Shown in pieces: positions 11,903-23,639 of a DNA stretch of 64,000 nt. The DNA is from Daldinia sp. FL1419 (lineage: Eukaryota > Ascomycota > Sordariomycetes > Xylariales > Hypoxylaceae). The DNA is taken from positions 1-64,000 of the forward strand of contig MU623432.1 of NCBI GenBank assembly GCA_025201765.1. The letters are read 5' to 3'. The position numbers and the translations under genes were made by a program. Each line of letters starts with the position of its first letter. Position 1 is the stretch's first letter. The notes beneath the pieces are model-generated. The model saw nothing but the letters and a program-made list of their open reading frames with translations. It was not told where the DNA came from and ran no database searches.

Positions 11903-12751
11903 TCACAAGAGGACGAAATGTCCAGCGACAAAGACAAGCCCCTTAACGAGGGCGAGCGCATTCGTGAACGAGGACGCGCCGGCGGAAACAGCGTAAGACG
12001 GGGGGTTCATGGTGGTGATGGTGTTGTTGTTGTTGTTGCCGGAGCTAGGGCAGCCAGGACCGGGGCACGGGACGGGAACGGGGCCTTTGCTATGGCATTC
12101 AGGGCCGTAGCACGGGGGGGAGCCAGGGTTGCCGCCGGGGGTGAATTCAAAGTCTGGGCGAGGACACTCAGGACCGTGGCATGAAACAACTGGACCAGGG
12201 CCTTCTGGAATTGGGCACCCTGGCCCAGCGCATGGGATTGGGACTGGCTTGGGACCGGCTTCAGGGCACGAGTCATGGCCAAAGCAGGAGCCAGGACCGG
12301 CCGGCACGGAGTGACCCGGGACCTTGGTCGGGTAGGCACCCGGCCTTCCCATGGGATAGGCGTTTGGGGTAGCGGTTATTGTCGCAGTAACACCGTTGCC
12401 CGTAATGCCAACGGTGGGATAGCCGGTGGGCTGAACACCCGGGCAAGTAATCTCGACTGTCGTGGCGGGTTGGCAAATGGGACAAGACACTGTTGTCACG
12501 ACGAATCCCGGAGGGATAACCTTGGGGGTATACTCGGACGGAGTTCCAGTGCAAGTTTCGGTGACGGTGTAAGTAGCCATCCACTGGCCTGTCTCGCAGG
12601 CTGCTGGGAGTACAGTCTCGTAGACGGTGGTGTACTGGGTCTGAACCACAGGAGCCGGAGTGGTCTTCGTCACATGGTGTAGGACAGGAGCCAATGCACT
12701 AGAAGTGCAAGATAGGAACTTGGCAGTGTTGGTAACGTTGAAGTAAGGCAT
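11903..12751 (-). CDS. Cys-x-Gly-Pro-x-Cys repeat protein, probable cell-wall or surface protein
   Basis: 282 residues from the ATG at 12751. The frame stays open 60 codons further upstream, but that part looks like untranslated leader, and the later start has the more protein-like sequence. The middle has VTETCTG and TTVSC patterns common in fungal wall proteins. The second half carries repeated CxGPxC modules: CAGPGC, CHGPEC, CYGPEC and CPGPGC, plus a variant CFGHDSC. The Asn-rich spacer and hydrophobic C-terminus (NALALVKGLVFVAGHFVLL) resemble a GPI-attachment signal. A classical N-terminal signal peptide is not evident, which is odd for a wall protein; an unrecognised upstream exon could supply it. 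The role is inferred, with no known enzyme domain. Confidence 0.65.
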   Translation of the reverse strand: MPYFNVTNTAKFLSCTSSALAPVLHHVTKTTPAPVVQTQYTTVYETVLPAACETGQWMATYTVTETCTGTPSEYTPKVIPPGFVVTTVSCPICQPATTVEITCPGVQPTGYPTVGITGNGVTATITATPNAYPMGRPGAYPTKVPGHSVPAGPGSCFGHDSCPEAGPKPVPIPCAGPGCPIPEGPGPVVSCHGPECPRPDFEFTPGGNPGSPPCYGPECHSKGPVPVPCPGPGCPSSGNNNNNTITTMNPPSYAVSAGASSFTNALALVKGLVFVAGHFVLL

Positions 12752-12929
12752 CTTGAAGGCTAATAGTGTTGTTTGTTTGGCGTTCTGTCTCTTATGTAAA
12801 TGAGTGTGTTGTAGTTGGTACGAAAATGAACGTGGTAGCCAAGGTGACAGGTAATGAATGACTATGGGTGGGTAGTAAAAGAGTGACTGTAGTGAATGAC
12901 TGACGTTGCTGATGATGTTTCTACGAACC

Positions 12930-12957
12930 AAAAAAAAAAAAAAAAAAAAAAAAAAAA
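12930..12957 (+). repeat. A28 homopolymer
   Basis: A run of 28 As, just upstream of the Cys-Gly-Pro repeat gene (T28 on the coding strand). It may be part of the promoter; poly(dA:dT) tracts are known to exclude nucleosomes in fungi. Confidence 0.85.
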
Positions 12958-13593
12958 GGAGGATCCTAATGGACCAGACGATTCAATACTTTATACGCAA
13001 TTTGGCCGTAGCCAGCATCGCAAACCTTGACGCGAGCTGAAGGGACAGCATATCTTGCAACTGCAACCATAACAGAGATTTGATTATCGTAAAGAATGAT
13101 CTACAGATAAAAGAATGGACCAGAATTGTGAGGCATTCCTCTCTACTTCACTTGAACTGAAGTCGATAATGATTTCGTGGAGGGATACAAGATATTGAAA
13201 CATTCGGCTGAGACTTGCCACGCTTACTCCCGTTCAGCAACAGCCATAACAGCAGCAAGAATTGAGACGATTAACATTAATCAACGCTTAGAGGACTTGA
13301 TATTTAATACGCGATTATTCAACGCTCAATTTCTACGTCGCGATTGGCGCGCAATCTCGGAATGTAGTCAAATACATGTTCCCTCGTTTTTCGACATCTC
13401 CCGCACACGGTCCGAGGACGTTCGGGAGACTTCCTAATAAGGATTCTTAATCTCCAGAGTGATTCTCATGGTGAGAATGGCAACTCGTCACTGTGAAGAT
13501 TCGAAATGACGGTCGTGGCTACTCTGTGAATACTTTTTGATCTAAGGAAGAAAAAGAAGAAAAACGAAAGCAAATTTTCGGATTGCGAAAATA
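12958..13593. other. Intergenic, nothing recognised
   Basis: Promoter-side sequence between the Cys-Gly-Pro repeat gene and the MITE. A plus-strand open frame of 86 codons at 13177-13437 shows no domain or clear coding character and is not called. Confidence 0.4.
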
Positions 13594-14078
13594 AGTTCGA
13601 GGGGGGGGTTACGGACCCCCCCTAGAAACGGACCCCCTGTCAATTGAGCCAATCATACTTTAAAGCTCTTATGTAAGACCCACTTTTTAATTTGAAGCTC
13701 GAGGTATTTTTACTTTTACTCTCTCAACCAATCAAAAGCTTATCTCCTTATCGATATGCTTTTTTCAACAATAAGAACTATTAAATAACTTATCTTGAAG
13801 TTCATTAATCACGTGATATATCAAGATCGACTTGAATAAACCAATTAAATAGCTTCTTTTGAAAAAAATTAAAGAAATTTTGCTCGAATAAAAACGTAGA
13901 ACCATAGAGCTAACCTTAATTAGTTCTAGTGGCATAACTTTATTGGCTGGCTTAAATAAGCCATACTCAAAATAGCAATTAGATATTTCTCTTTTACTGT
14001 ACCCCACTAAACCAAAGGCGGAATGGTTTTGACAGGGGGTCCGTTTCTAGGGGGGGTCCGTAACCCCCCCCTCGAACT
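13594..14078. mobile_element. MITE with perfect 50 bp terminal inverted repeats, TA target duplication
   Basis: The left end 13594-13643 starts AGTTCGAGGGGGGGGTTACG and the right end 14029-14078 is its exact reverse complement over 50 bases. A TA dinucleotide flanks both sides (13592-13593 and 14079-14080), the target duplication of Tc1/mariner/pogo elements. The element is 485 bases, AT-rich inside, and contains no transposase. The C/G-rich ends with GGGTCCGTTTC resemble ends of fungal pogo/Fot-type elements. The identical ends imply recent insertion and, unlike the large AT blocks, no sign of RIP. Confidence 0.85.
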
Positions 14079-14364
14079 TATTATTTATCTAGACTCGGCT
14101 GGTGGGGCCGAGTACCGCTAGTGCCCTCTCTATACACCAATACGTTATTGTTAGCATAATACTCTAACCAATTATCCGAAAATAATCTCATATCAATAAT
14201 ATGGACTAAACAGTTAAACTAGATACCATTGGGGCCCATCAAGCATTAGAATAAGTGGGATCTCATTCTTAGCGCCTCATTCCGCATCAATCTATTCTTA
14301 AAAGTCTCTCCAAACATAAACTTGCATCTATAACGATTAGGTCCCTAGGTACACATTCCTAAAA
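14079..14364. other. Intergenic upstream of FAM32A gene
   Basis: Short promoter region between the MITE and the FAM32A-family gene. Nothing specific is recognised. Confidence 0.4.
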
Positions 14365-14840
14365 ATGCCCTCAGACGACTACGTATCAGCCATTGGAGGC
14401 GGTGCTCTCAAGTTAAAAGGTGGGAAGGTACAGAAAAGTAAAAAGAAGAAGAAGACAAAAATTCCAAACCTGGAGCGATCTGTTACTCCCCGTGATAGTT
14501 CTAGCACTAAGCCTAAGGATATCGAGAATCTCCGACAAGACGATAACGAAGATGTGGTTGACGGCAGCGATGGAAGTAACAACGATGTGGCCGAGCACAA
14601 AACCGAAGCGGAGCGCCGCTACGAGGAAGCTAACAGAAAGAAGGTACGTTATTCCCGTATGATATACCGTCCATCTAATTAATACTAATATGTGCTACGT
14701 CACAGATGCTAAAGATGCTCGAAGATCCAAAGGTAGCTTCCGAATTCCGAAAGACGCACAAAGAGAGAGTAGAAGGTCTAAATACGTATCTTTCTAAATT
14801 GAGCGAACACCACGATATGCCCAAGATTGGCCCGGGATAA
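14365..14840 (+). CDS. FAM32A family protein
   Basis: Two exons, 14365-14643 and 14706-14840, give 137 residues. The 62-base intron has a GTACGT donor, a TACTAAT branch point and a CACAG acceptor. The N-terminus contains a gene-family lysine block (KSKKKKKTKIP), the middle is acidic and disordered, and the C-terminus reads FRKTHKERVEGLNTYLSKL followed by EHHDMPKIGPG. This C-terminal signature (KTHKE.V...N..L..L.EH.D.PK) is typical of FAM32A (DUF1754). In metazoans FAM32A is a nuclear protein that acts as a late spliceosome factor. The length is close to that of other fungal members. Its role here is by homology. Confidence 0.88.
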
Positions 14841-15432
14841 AACTAGCCACATCTCATATCCCACGTCTCTTGCAGCCGTATAGCTTCGGTTTTTACCTAC
14901 TTAACTTAATAATAGCATGACTCAAGCTTCTCTATAGTTTACTTAGTTCAACTACCTACTATTACGAAATGACTTCACGATGGTGATCGCTGCTATTATT
15001 ATTGTATTGGATAGAATATCTATTATGAGTAGATTATTAGGTAGTCCTCCGATTGTCTGTGTACATGCATAACCATCCTAGCCGACGTTGCAAATGGTCT
15101 GAAATTAGGGAATTAATCCGCAGACAATCTCGTGATATTCGTCAATGGCTAGCTTTCCAGAGTGTACTCCGCTAGCTTTGAGCCGTCCCTTTTTCTATGC
15201 TAAGACGTTCTCTCCTTTTTTTTCTTTTTTGCTTTTTTCCCCTTCCCTCTGGGTCCCCCAAATGAATGTAAGATGCCGTCGAATTTCCGTGTATGCAAAT
15301 GCCGGCGCCGATAATAATAAAATGCTTCGCTTTGATGATGATGATGATGATGATGCTGCTGCTGCTGCCGCTGCTAATAACGCCGAATTGCAAGATGAGA
15401 CGAAAGGAAGATTATCTGAGTTAAGAAGGAAC
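14841..15432. other. Intergenic with GAT/GCT trinucleotide repeat
   Basis: Convergent 3' flanks of the FAM32A gene and the Ser/Thr-rich gene. It contains a trinucleotide tract at 15334-15375, seven GATs passing into GCTs. Overlapping frames on both strands owe their openness to this tract and are not called. Confidence 0.55.
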
Positions 15433-16457
15433 TTATGCGAGAAGCGCCCCACCGACAACGGCGCCAATGATGACCTCTACTACCGGCCTTCGGGCAGGTA
15501 ACATAGCAGGGCCAGATTGCAGGCTTCCCTCGGCTTCTGAGGTCTGGCTTGCTTCTTCGGGAGCGCCTGGAGTGACCACTTCAACAGATGTGATCGTTGT
15601 CTAAGGTTTGAAGTTAGTAAGTAATGTGTTCTTGTTTCAAACCCATATCACCCAATATAGACCAGAAATAAGACGTACCTTAGCACCTCCAGGGAGTGTT
15701 GACGTGAATGTAGAAGTCTTAGGCGGCCTTGTAATACTGGGAATAGGTGCGCTTGTTGCTGATGTTGTTGATGTTGTCAATGTTGTTTCTAGATTCCAAT
15801 TAGCCTAGTGACCGCTTTTTCTTAGAATAAACCGTAGAACTTAGTAGACATACCAGGAATACTCGTCGTCTCAGCAGAAGACTCTGAGGTAGTTGGCGAT
15901 GACGATGGCGATGACGATGGCGATGACGATGTCGTCGAGTCACTAGTCGTGGTGGTAGATACATCAGACGTAGATACAGGTGTATCCGAGGTTGAGTCCG
16001 AGGTCGTCGTAGGTGTATCTGCAGAGCTTGAAGTAAAAGTCTCTTCTTGACTTGTCGCGCTTTCACTCGTAGGAGCTGCAGAGCTAGACTCTACGGAAAC
16101 GGAACTCGACGTGGTAATTGTGTCGTTGCCGGACTGCCTCTTCGCGAGTTGGACGATGGATGTCGCCAATTCGGGATCACTGGCGTGGACCGCTTCCATA
16201 GCGGAGCGGTCAGAGTCGTAGACGCCATGTTTGTAGGTGCCAGGGAAGTAAGAGTGAAGAAACTCGTGAATAGCACGGGGGGAAGCCGCGTTCAATAACC
16301 GCGAGAAAGTCGAGTCGTCACGAAGTACGACGTGCTCAGTCCGGCTTTCGGCTGTCTCCTCACTAGATGGCTGTTGGTGCAAGACAGCACTAGCTAAGCC
16401 GGCCGTGACAAGCAGGCCGACAAACAGAGTGAGGAAGAAGTGGCGTGGCGAAGGCAT
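15433..16457 (-). CDS. Ser/Thr-rich secreted or membrane-anchored surface protein
   Basis: Three exons, 16457-15854, 15788-15679 and 15600-15433, total 882 bases and 293 residues. The start is the ATG that gives a good signal peptide (MPSPRHFFLTLFVGLLVTAG...); a longer frame upstream is probably leader. A conserved-looking domain follows (SRLLNAASPRAIHEFLHSYF, then HGVYDSDRSAMEAVHASD), then a long Ser/Thr-rich, mucin-like region with SPSSSPSSSP repeats likely to be O-glycosylated, and finally VVEVIIGAVVGGALLA. That last segment resembles the start of a transmembrane helix but stops abruptly, so the tail may be truncated or an intron may have been missed. A role as a wall or plasma-membrane sensor is a guess. 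Confidence 0.7.
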
Positions 16458-17420
16458 ATTTTCCACCAGACGATGTCGAATGCAGCGTTTAGTTTGAGTT
16501 GGTGCATAAGCTACCTGTTCAACCAGGAGACCCTTTTCGGAGAGAGGAGAAGTCATATTGAAAAGGAACAATGTTGTTGATTGGTAAGTCTGTTTTTATG
16601 GTGAGCCGACTGGATCAGTTTCCGAGAAGCGAAAGAGCTAATGCAGACTATTGCAGGAAGACGCTTGGGCAGTGGGCGGCAAGATTTCGGGGCGACGACT
16701 ATGTACAATGCAATACGGTATGGGATGGTACCTACTTGGTACGCGCTCTAAAGCAAGATCCACGGGGGGTTTGCTGCACGGCTCGAGGCTCGAGCACGCT
16801 TAAGTTATGTGTATTATGTATGGCAGAGCCCCGTATCGTCGTTACACAAAGGAGAAGCAAAATCTGGGCAACAACAGAAAAAAAGGTCGACGAGATTCCA
16901 AGAAAGATGAAGACCCGAAGCCGAGCAAGTAGCCTATCCAACTTCACAAGTTCGTATGTATAATAATCCCTGGATAGCGTGGCTTTGACGCGTACCGGTT
17001 TGCCGGATGTTGTGGAAACCTAGGAAGGCAAAAACGGGGTTGCTATGATTTGTCTTTATTTAATGGAGATAGGTAGATAGTTGGTTGAGCTTGCTGAAGA
17101 GCGCCGATAACATTATGTATTGTACGTTTGTACTGCATGTATATTAGGTGCGGTATGTAGGTACCTACACTACCTGACCACCTAGTACACAATACCAAGA
17201 CCTATCTACACTAGGGTAAGATATCGTGGCTGATGGCTTAATTCTCGAAAGTTGGTGGAGCCATACTGTGATGAAAACTAGGCTTAGAAAATCCATACTG
17301 TACACTGCGATCATGGTGACGTCACTTTCTGCTGAGAATACGAGGTTTCTGCTGTTTCGTCTAACACCCCCACTTCAAGCTCTCCCGTCGTATTTGGCGC
17401 TGACTGGTGAGCTAACCAGC
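16458..17420. other. Intergenic next to AT-rich block 2
   Basis: Promoter side of the surface-protein gene. Plus-strand open frames at 16571-16963 and 17226-17483 have no recognisable domain and are not called; the first lies antisense to the probable leader of the surface-protein gene. TAGGTACCTA motifs occur near 17158. Confidence 0.45.
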
Positions 17421-17636
17421 CAGGCAGACATCAAAAAAGCTGGTGCACCCCTTACCAAAATTATAAAAATAATAAATATTTAATTAATATTTAAATAGAA
17501 ATATATTATTTATTTATTATTTATTTACTAATATATATATATTATAATTATAAAAATAATATTTAATAGGAAATATTAAATGTTATGTTAATGCTTAATA
17601 GGGGAATGCGCCACCTTTTTTGATGCCCGCCTGCCA
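17421..17636. mobile_element. Short inverted-repeat element at block boundary
   Basis: The left end (CAGGCAGACATCAAAAAAGC at 17421) and the right end (reverse complement GGCAGGCGGGCATCAAAAAA at 17634) match over about 28 bases with five differences, three of them G/A or C/T. About 150 AT-rich bases lie between. It marks the left edge of AT-rich block 2. The class is not known. Confidence 0.55.
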
Positions 17637-17670
17637 AGTAATAAAATAAAAAAATTAGGGGAATTAAATT

Positions 17671-18130
17671 GGTTAATAATTGTTCCATTCCTTACCTTAT
17701 TAATATATGGATCATTTGTATAAAAATACCTAACCTAATTAAATTATTATAAAGATTTAATTAATTTATTATATAAAACTTATTTTATTATTATTTTATA
17801 TTTTGAATAAGGTAATAAATATTCATTGAATTCTTAATTTTATTAATGTTGAATAAGTTTTCCCTAAATACTCATTGAATATTCATTAAAGATTTAATTA
17901 ATAAATATAATTAAATAAATTTTATAAATTAAATTATTTAAATTTTTAAAAGGTTTATTAAATATTAATTTATAAAATAAAAATATATATTTAATTTGAA
18001 TTAAATATTATAAAATAATGGTAAAATAAATTTTTAAATGTACCTTCTTGGTTAGGTAAGTTTTATTCCGCCTATATAAACTACCTATGCATTGGTAGGG
18101 TAAGGAATGGAATAATGGTTGAACAATTGT
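17671..18130. mobile_element. MITE-like inverted-repeat element, about 460 bp
   Basis: The left end contains TTGTTCCATTCCTTACC and TACCTAACC, and the right end contains GGTTAGGTAAG and GGTAAGGAATGGAATAATGG in inverse order. The arms match over roughly 65-80 bases with scattered C/T differences and small indels. The interior is pure A/T with no coding capacity. Confidence 0.6.
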
Positions 18131-19083
18131 CATATAATATATAAAAAAAATTATAATTATAGAATTCAAGTTATTATTATTGTTAGAATTTTAGAATAGA
18201 ATAATAAGGCTTTTTATGGAATTATTGTAAAAGAAAAAAAATTTTCTACATTATTTTTAAGTTTATTAATCTAATACATCTTTCCAAATGAAGCCAACGG
18301 GTAAATCTGGAACGTATAACATCAAAAACGCAATTCTTTTACATTCCCAAATTGGTATATTCCTCCAATTATATTTTTTTAATAATTCTTTTTATTTATT
18401 TCCTGTTTTTGTTATATTATTTTACTTATATTTTTAAATATTTTAATTTTTAAATAATCTAAAATATCTACTAGATTTATTTGTTTTTTAAAATAAATAT
18501 ATTTATCTTTTAATAATGCTTTTATAAGTTTATTTATACTTATATTTTTTAAATTAATGCAATTAATTTTAATATAATGTTTTTAAATTTTTTACTTAAA
18601 TTAATAATTATATATATTTATATATCTTAATTTCATTTTAAATTTTTTAATATTTTTAATAATTAATCCAATTATTTATTTATTATTATATAATAAGAAT
18701 ATAATTTAGTTTTTGAATTTAATTTTAAGGTTTTAATTAATTATAATACATAAAATCCTTTTTTTATAATTTAAATTAAGATAAATAATTTAATTTTAAT
18801 AATAAAAATAATAATTATATTTTATTTAATAATTTTTTAATTAATAATTTTATAATATATATTTATAATTTTTTTAATTAATTATATTATTAATAATTAA
18901 AATATTGTTAGCAATTTCAAAAATGTTATTTCCATTTAGTTCTAAAATATATGCTTATATATATATATATTAAAGGTATTATATAATTTGGTTAATTATT
19001 ATATAATATTTTAGATTTGGATTTAAATTGAATTAGATTAATTTTAAATAAGTAAATAGAATATTAAATTAGGTAATTATTAT

Positions 19084-22000
19084 GAATAATACTAGTTGGG
19101 CAGTAAGGGGCGTGATATTTGGGCAATAGCCATAAAAGAAATAGGATCCCTAAGGGGTATATATTTTTCAATATATATTTCTTGATATTTTTTTATATTT
19201 CTTTAAGATTTTAATTTTTTAAAGAAAATATTTAATTTATTATAAAATTTATATATTTTTATATTTATATCTTTCTTATTTCATTAGTTACGCCATAATC
19301 CTAATTGATCAATTAATTCCCAAAGAAATTTCCTATAATTTTGGATATTTTTAATTATTACATATTAATTTCTGATTGGAAATATATATAATATATTTTA
19401 AAAAATCACAAATTTAATTAAATTTTAAATAATATTAATTATAAGTGTTTTTAAATAGGTTTTAAATTAATATAATGAATTAAAGTGGTTTTAAATTTTG
19501 ATATATCTTGTGCGCGCGCCTGTGGCTTCCTGTGGTATATAGTTTTTTTAATTGAATAGGAACTTATATCAATAAAATCCCCCTTACAAATTATTCAATT
19601 AAGGTTAGTACGTATTACTTACTATTCAATAGGAACTCTAATTGAACTAGAACTCTAATTCAACAAAAATTCTAATTCAATAAGAACTCTAATAATTAAA
19701 TATAAAGTAATTATATCCTAAAGAAAGTAAGTATTAAAATAATTAAATAAAAGGCTAATAAAAATAACTACTAATAACAGTAACTAACACTTAAAAAATA
19801 AAATAAATAATATATTCAATAAAAAAATAAATTTATAAATTATTATAAAAGTTATAAAATAAAGTAATAATTTTATAAAACTTAATTTAATTAAATAAAA
19901 ATCAATCCTTAAAAATTTATATATTAAATAAAAATTTTAATAATTCCTATAAAATATACCCTATATTTTAATTACCCTATAATTAATTATTTCTTAAAAA
20001 ATATAAATATATATTAAAATAATCAAATAAAATATTAATTAATAAAGGTAATTACTAACACTTAAAAAATAAAATAAATAATATATTTAATAAAAAAGAG
20101 AAATTATAAATTATAATAAAAAATTATATAAATAATAATATTTAAAGAGTTTGACCTAATCAAATAAGAATTAATTCTTAAAGGCCTATTTATGTTCAAA
20201 AAAGCCTGTAGAAACCCTAGAAGGATTTGTTCTATGGAGGCTAATAGGGTTTTATAAGCTAGTTTTAGTTACGTAATTACACTACCCCGGTTCATTATAA
20301 TAGAAAATTTGATCTGATTAGATAAGAATTAACATTTGGGGGCTTATATATTGAATAGGAGTTCCAATTTGGGGTTAATGTTATTAAAGAGGAATTGTAA
20401 TTGAATAGGAGCTTTAATTGCTTTTGCAGGAGGTGCCTTGCATTTCAATTACCCTATAATAAATTAATAGGTATAAATAAAATAAAAGATGAAAAATAAT
20501 TATATTTTGAAGAAGATATTAAAGTAATTAAATAAAAGGTTAATAGAAGTAATTACTTATAATGGTAGTTAATGTTTAAAAAATAAAATAAATAATATAT
20601 TTAGTAAGAGAGTAAATTTATAAATTATTATAAAAGTTATAAAAAAAAATGATGATTTTGTGGAATTTGATTTGATTAGATAAGAATCAACCTTTAAAGA
20701 CTTATATATTAAATAAAAGCTTTAATAATTCTTATAGGATACGCCCTATATTTTAATTATTTCATAATTAATTATATCCTAAAAAAAATAGGTATTAAAA
20801 TGATTAAATAAAATATTAATTAATAGAGGTAATTATTGTTAATTAAAAGGTTGTAGGTAAAAGAAGTGTATATTATTGTATGAAGTTATAGAATAATTTA
20901 TTAAATTATTAAAAACCTAATATATAAAAATTTAACCTGATTAAATAAAAATTATTTTTTAAGGATATATATATTAAATAGGAACTCTTATAACTAAATA
21001 TAAAATTATTATATCCCGAGGAAGTTATTAAAATAATCAAATAAAATAATTAATAAAGATAATTATTAGCAATGGTAGTACGTTTTAAGAGAGGTTATAT
21101 TTAATAAGAGGTAAGAAAGGCATATATTATTATATAAAATTTTATAAGAAAATTGATAATTTTATATTTAAAAATTTAATCTAATTAAAAAAGAAAATAA
21201 TTCTTAAAGGCTTATTTATATTTAGAAAAAGTTTTTAAAGATTTTAGAAGGAGTTGTTCTATGGAAGTTAATAAGGTTTTATAAATAAGTTTTAATTATA
21301 TAATTATATTATTTTGGTTTATTATAATAGAAAATTTTATTTAATTAAATAAAAATAAATTTTTAAGAATTTATAAATTGAATAAAAGTTTTAATAATTC
21401 TTGTAGGATATATCTTATACTTTAATTATTCCATAATAAGTCAGAAATTATATAAGAATAGAGGATGTAAGGTGATTATATCTTAAAAAAGGTATTAAAG
21501 TAATTAGGTGGAATAATTATTAAAAATGATTGTTTATTAATGGTAGTGTATTATAAGAGGTTATATTGAAAAAAGGATTAAAATTATATATTATTGTATA
21601 AAAGCTTTATAAAGGTGACTTTTGAAGGATTATAATGTGCTTGAGCTGATTAAATAAGAAAAACAACTCTTGAAGTTTATTTATGTCTAAAAGAGCTGTA
21701 GAGATTTTAAAAAGGTTGGTTCTATGGAGGTTAATAAGGTCTTATAAGGTAGCTCTAATTACGTAATTTGGTATTAAATTGATAATCTTAGAATAAGAGT
21801 GATTGGTTCTGAATATCAAACTGGTTGCAAAGCAATCAGTCCCAAAAAACTAGTATATTATATAATTAATTATTTTTATGAATCTTATAATCTAATTAAT
21901 TAATTATTTATATATTTAATTAAAAATACTTTAGTTTTTAACATTTTAAGTTAAATCTTTTGAAGAGACTCCCATAGCTCCTCCATCGAGTCTACTGGAG

Positions 22001-22390
22001 GGCTTCTGTTAGGACCTCTAAGAGGAGGGTTTGGAATATTAGATATATTTAAGGAAATTAAAGAATAATTAAAGGACATAATAATATAAATATTTAATAA
22101 ATTTAATAAAAATACTAAAAATAATATTATTATAATTTATTATTATAATTAAAAAGAAATTAATTTAATATAAATAGGATATTAAATTAAAAGAATTAAG
22201 ATTTAATATGAACAATAAGGATTTTGTTGGGCAATATATTAAAATTGAAAAAGAGGGGTTCATTTTGGTATAAAAGGCTATTATTAAAATTATATATTAA
22301 GGTATATATTTGTAATGCACCTTATAAATTATGTAATTATTGTTTAAATATCATGCTTCTTACTGCCCAATTAGTGTTATTCATTATTAT
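19084..22390. mobile_element. RIP-degraded TIR-bounded element, copy 2
   Basis: The left end GAATAATACTAGTTGGGCAG and the reverse complement of the right end GAATAACACTAATTGGGCAG match closely and continue with GTAAG and TGATATTT. These are the same ends as those of the element at 4940-6910. Inside are several degenerate tandem-like units with GGTTTTATAAG followed by ATTACGTAATT. The element is about 3.3 kb. No transposase is readable, so autonomy cannot be judged. Confidence 0.6.
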
Positions 22391-23639
22391 AATATATAAA
22401 ATTAAATTTATTTTTTATTAATATTATTATATTAATTAAAATAAAATTATTTTTATATAAAATAATAATTTATTTTTTATTATAAATATTTTAAGAATTC
22501 TTTTAATTAATTTTATTAATATAAATTAATTAATTTAATTAAATTTTATATTATACCATATTTTAAATTATTTTCATATTAAGGAATTATTGTAATTTAT
22601 TATTTTTAATTAATTTATATTATTTTTTAAATTTAGAAATAATTAATTTAATTTCTAGCTTAACTTCTTTTTAATATATTATAATAATATTATTTATATA
22701 TATAAAAAGGAAGATTTTATTTTTAATAAATATATATAACTTTTGGGATATTAGGGTAAAATTAAATCTTTTTAAAATTTATAAAAGTTTTTATTATTAA
22801 AGGAAAAGTAATTCTTAAAAATTATAAAGTATTTTAATAATGTAAAATATTTTTTTTAATTCTTAGTATCTTTAGGATATATGTATAAAAATATTTCTTT
22901 TAAATTTTATATTTATAAACATATTTATTACATTATATTATATAAGTTTGAGATTATATTTAATCATTATTATTATAAATATTTAAAAAGATTTTTAATA
23001 AATGTTAAAATATAAATTCTTTTCTTATTAATTATTTATTAATTTCTTTTTATTATTAAATATATTTTATATCGTTGAAAAAAATTATATTTATTGATTT
23101 TGTAAATATAAATTTATATATAATTGAATATTTGTTTATTTCTATATTAATTATTCAATTATAATATAATTTCTTAGGTATATATAATGGTGTAGTTTTT
23201 AAGGTAAATTTATTTAATCTTTTAGAATACTTTATATAATAAGTGATTTTAAATATTTTAATAAGTTTCTTTTATATATTTTCTTATATTTATTAGTTTT
23301 TATTAGGAATATTTAAATAAAATTATTTAAATCTTTTTTATTATATTAAAGGAATTAATAGGTAAATTCTAACATATTTGTTTTATTAATTACATATCTT
23401 TTATAAATACCTATTTTACTTATTAAAAAATTAATATGAAATATTATTTTTTATAATATATGATATTTATCTTTATTAAGAATAATGTAAGGGATTATTG
23501 ATATTTTGATATAAATAATAAATAAAATTGTTAATAATATATGATTTAAAGAAAATAATAGATAAAAATATGTTTTTATATAAAAGTGATTAATTTTTAA
23601 AATAAAGGTTTTTTCCCTTTTATTTAATAACCTGCTTGG

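Noticed and set aside
12275..12682. 135-codon plus-strand frame inside the Cys-Gly-Pro repeat gene
   Set aside because: It is an antisense shadow; the GC-rich repeats remove stops on the opposite strand.
15195..15467. 90-codon minus-strand frame with poly-Ala and poly-Ser
   Set aside because: The runs come from the trinucleotide tract at 15334-15375. The frame overlaps the end of the surface-protein gene and has no other protein character.
16571..16963. 130-codon plus-strand frame upstream of the surface-protein gene
   Set aside because: It starts antisense to the probable leader of that gene, has no domain, and its residues look like random translation with many Arg and Cys.
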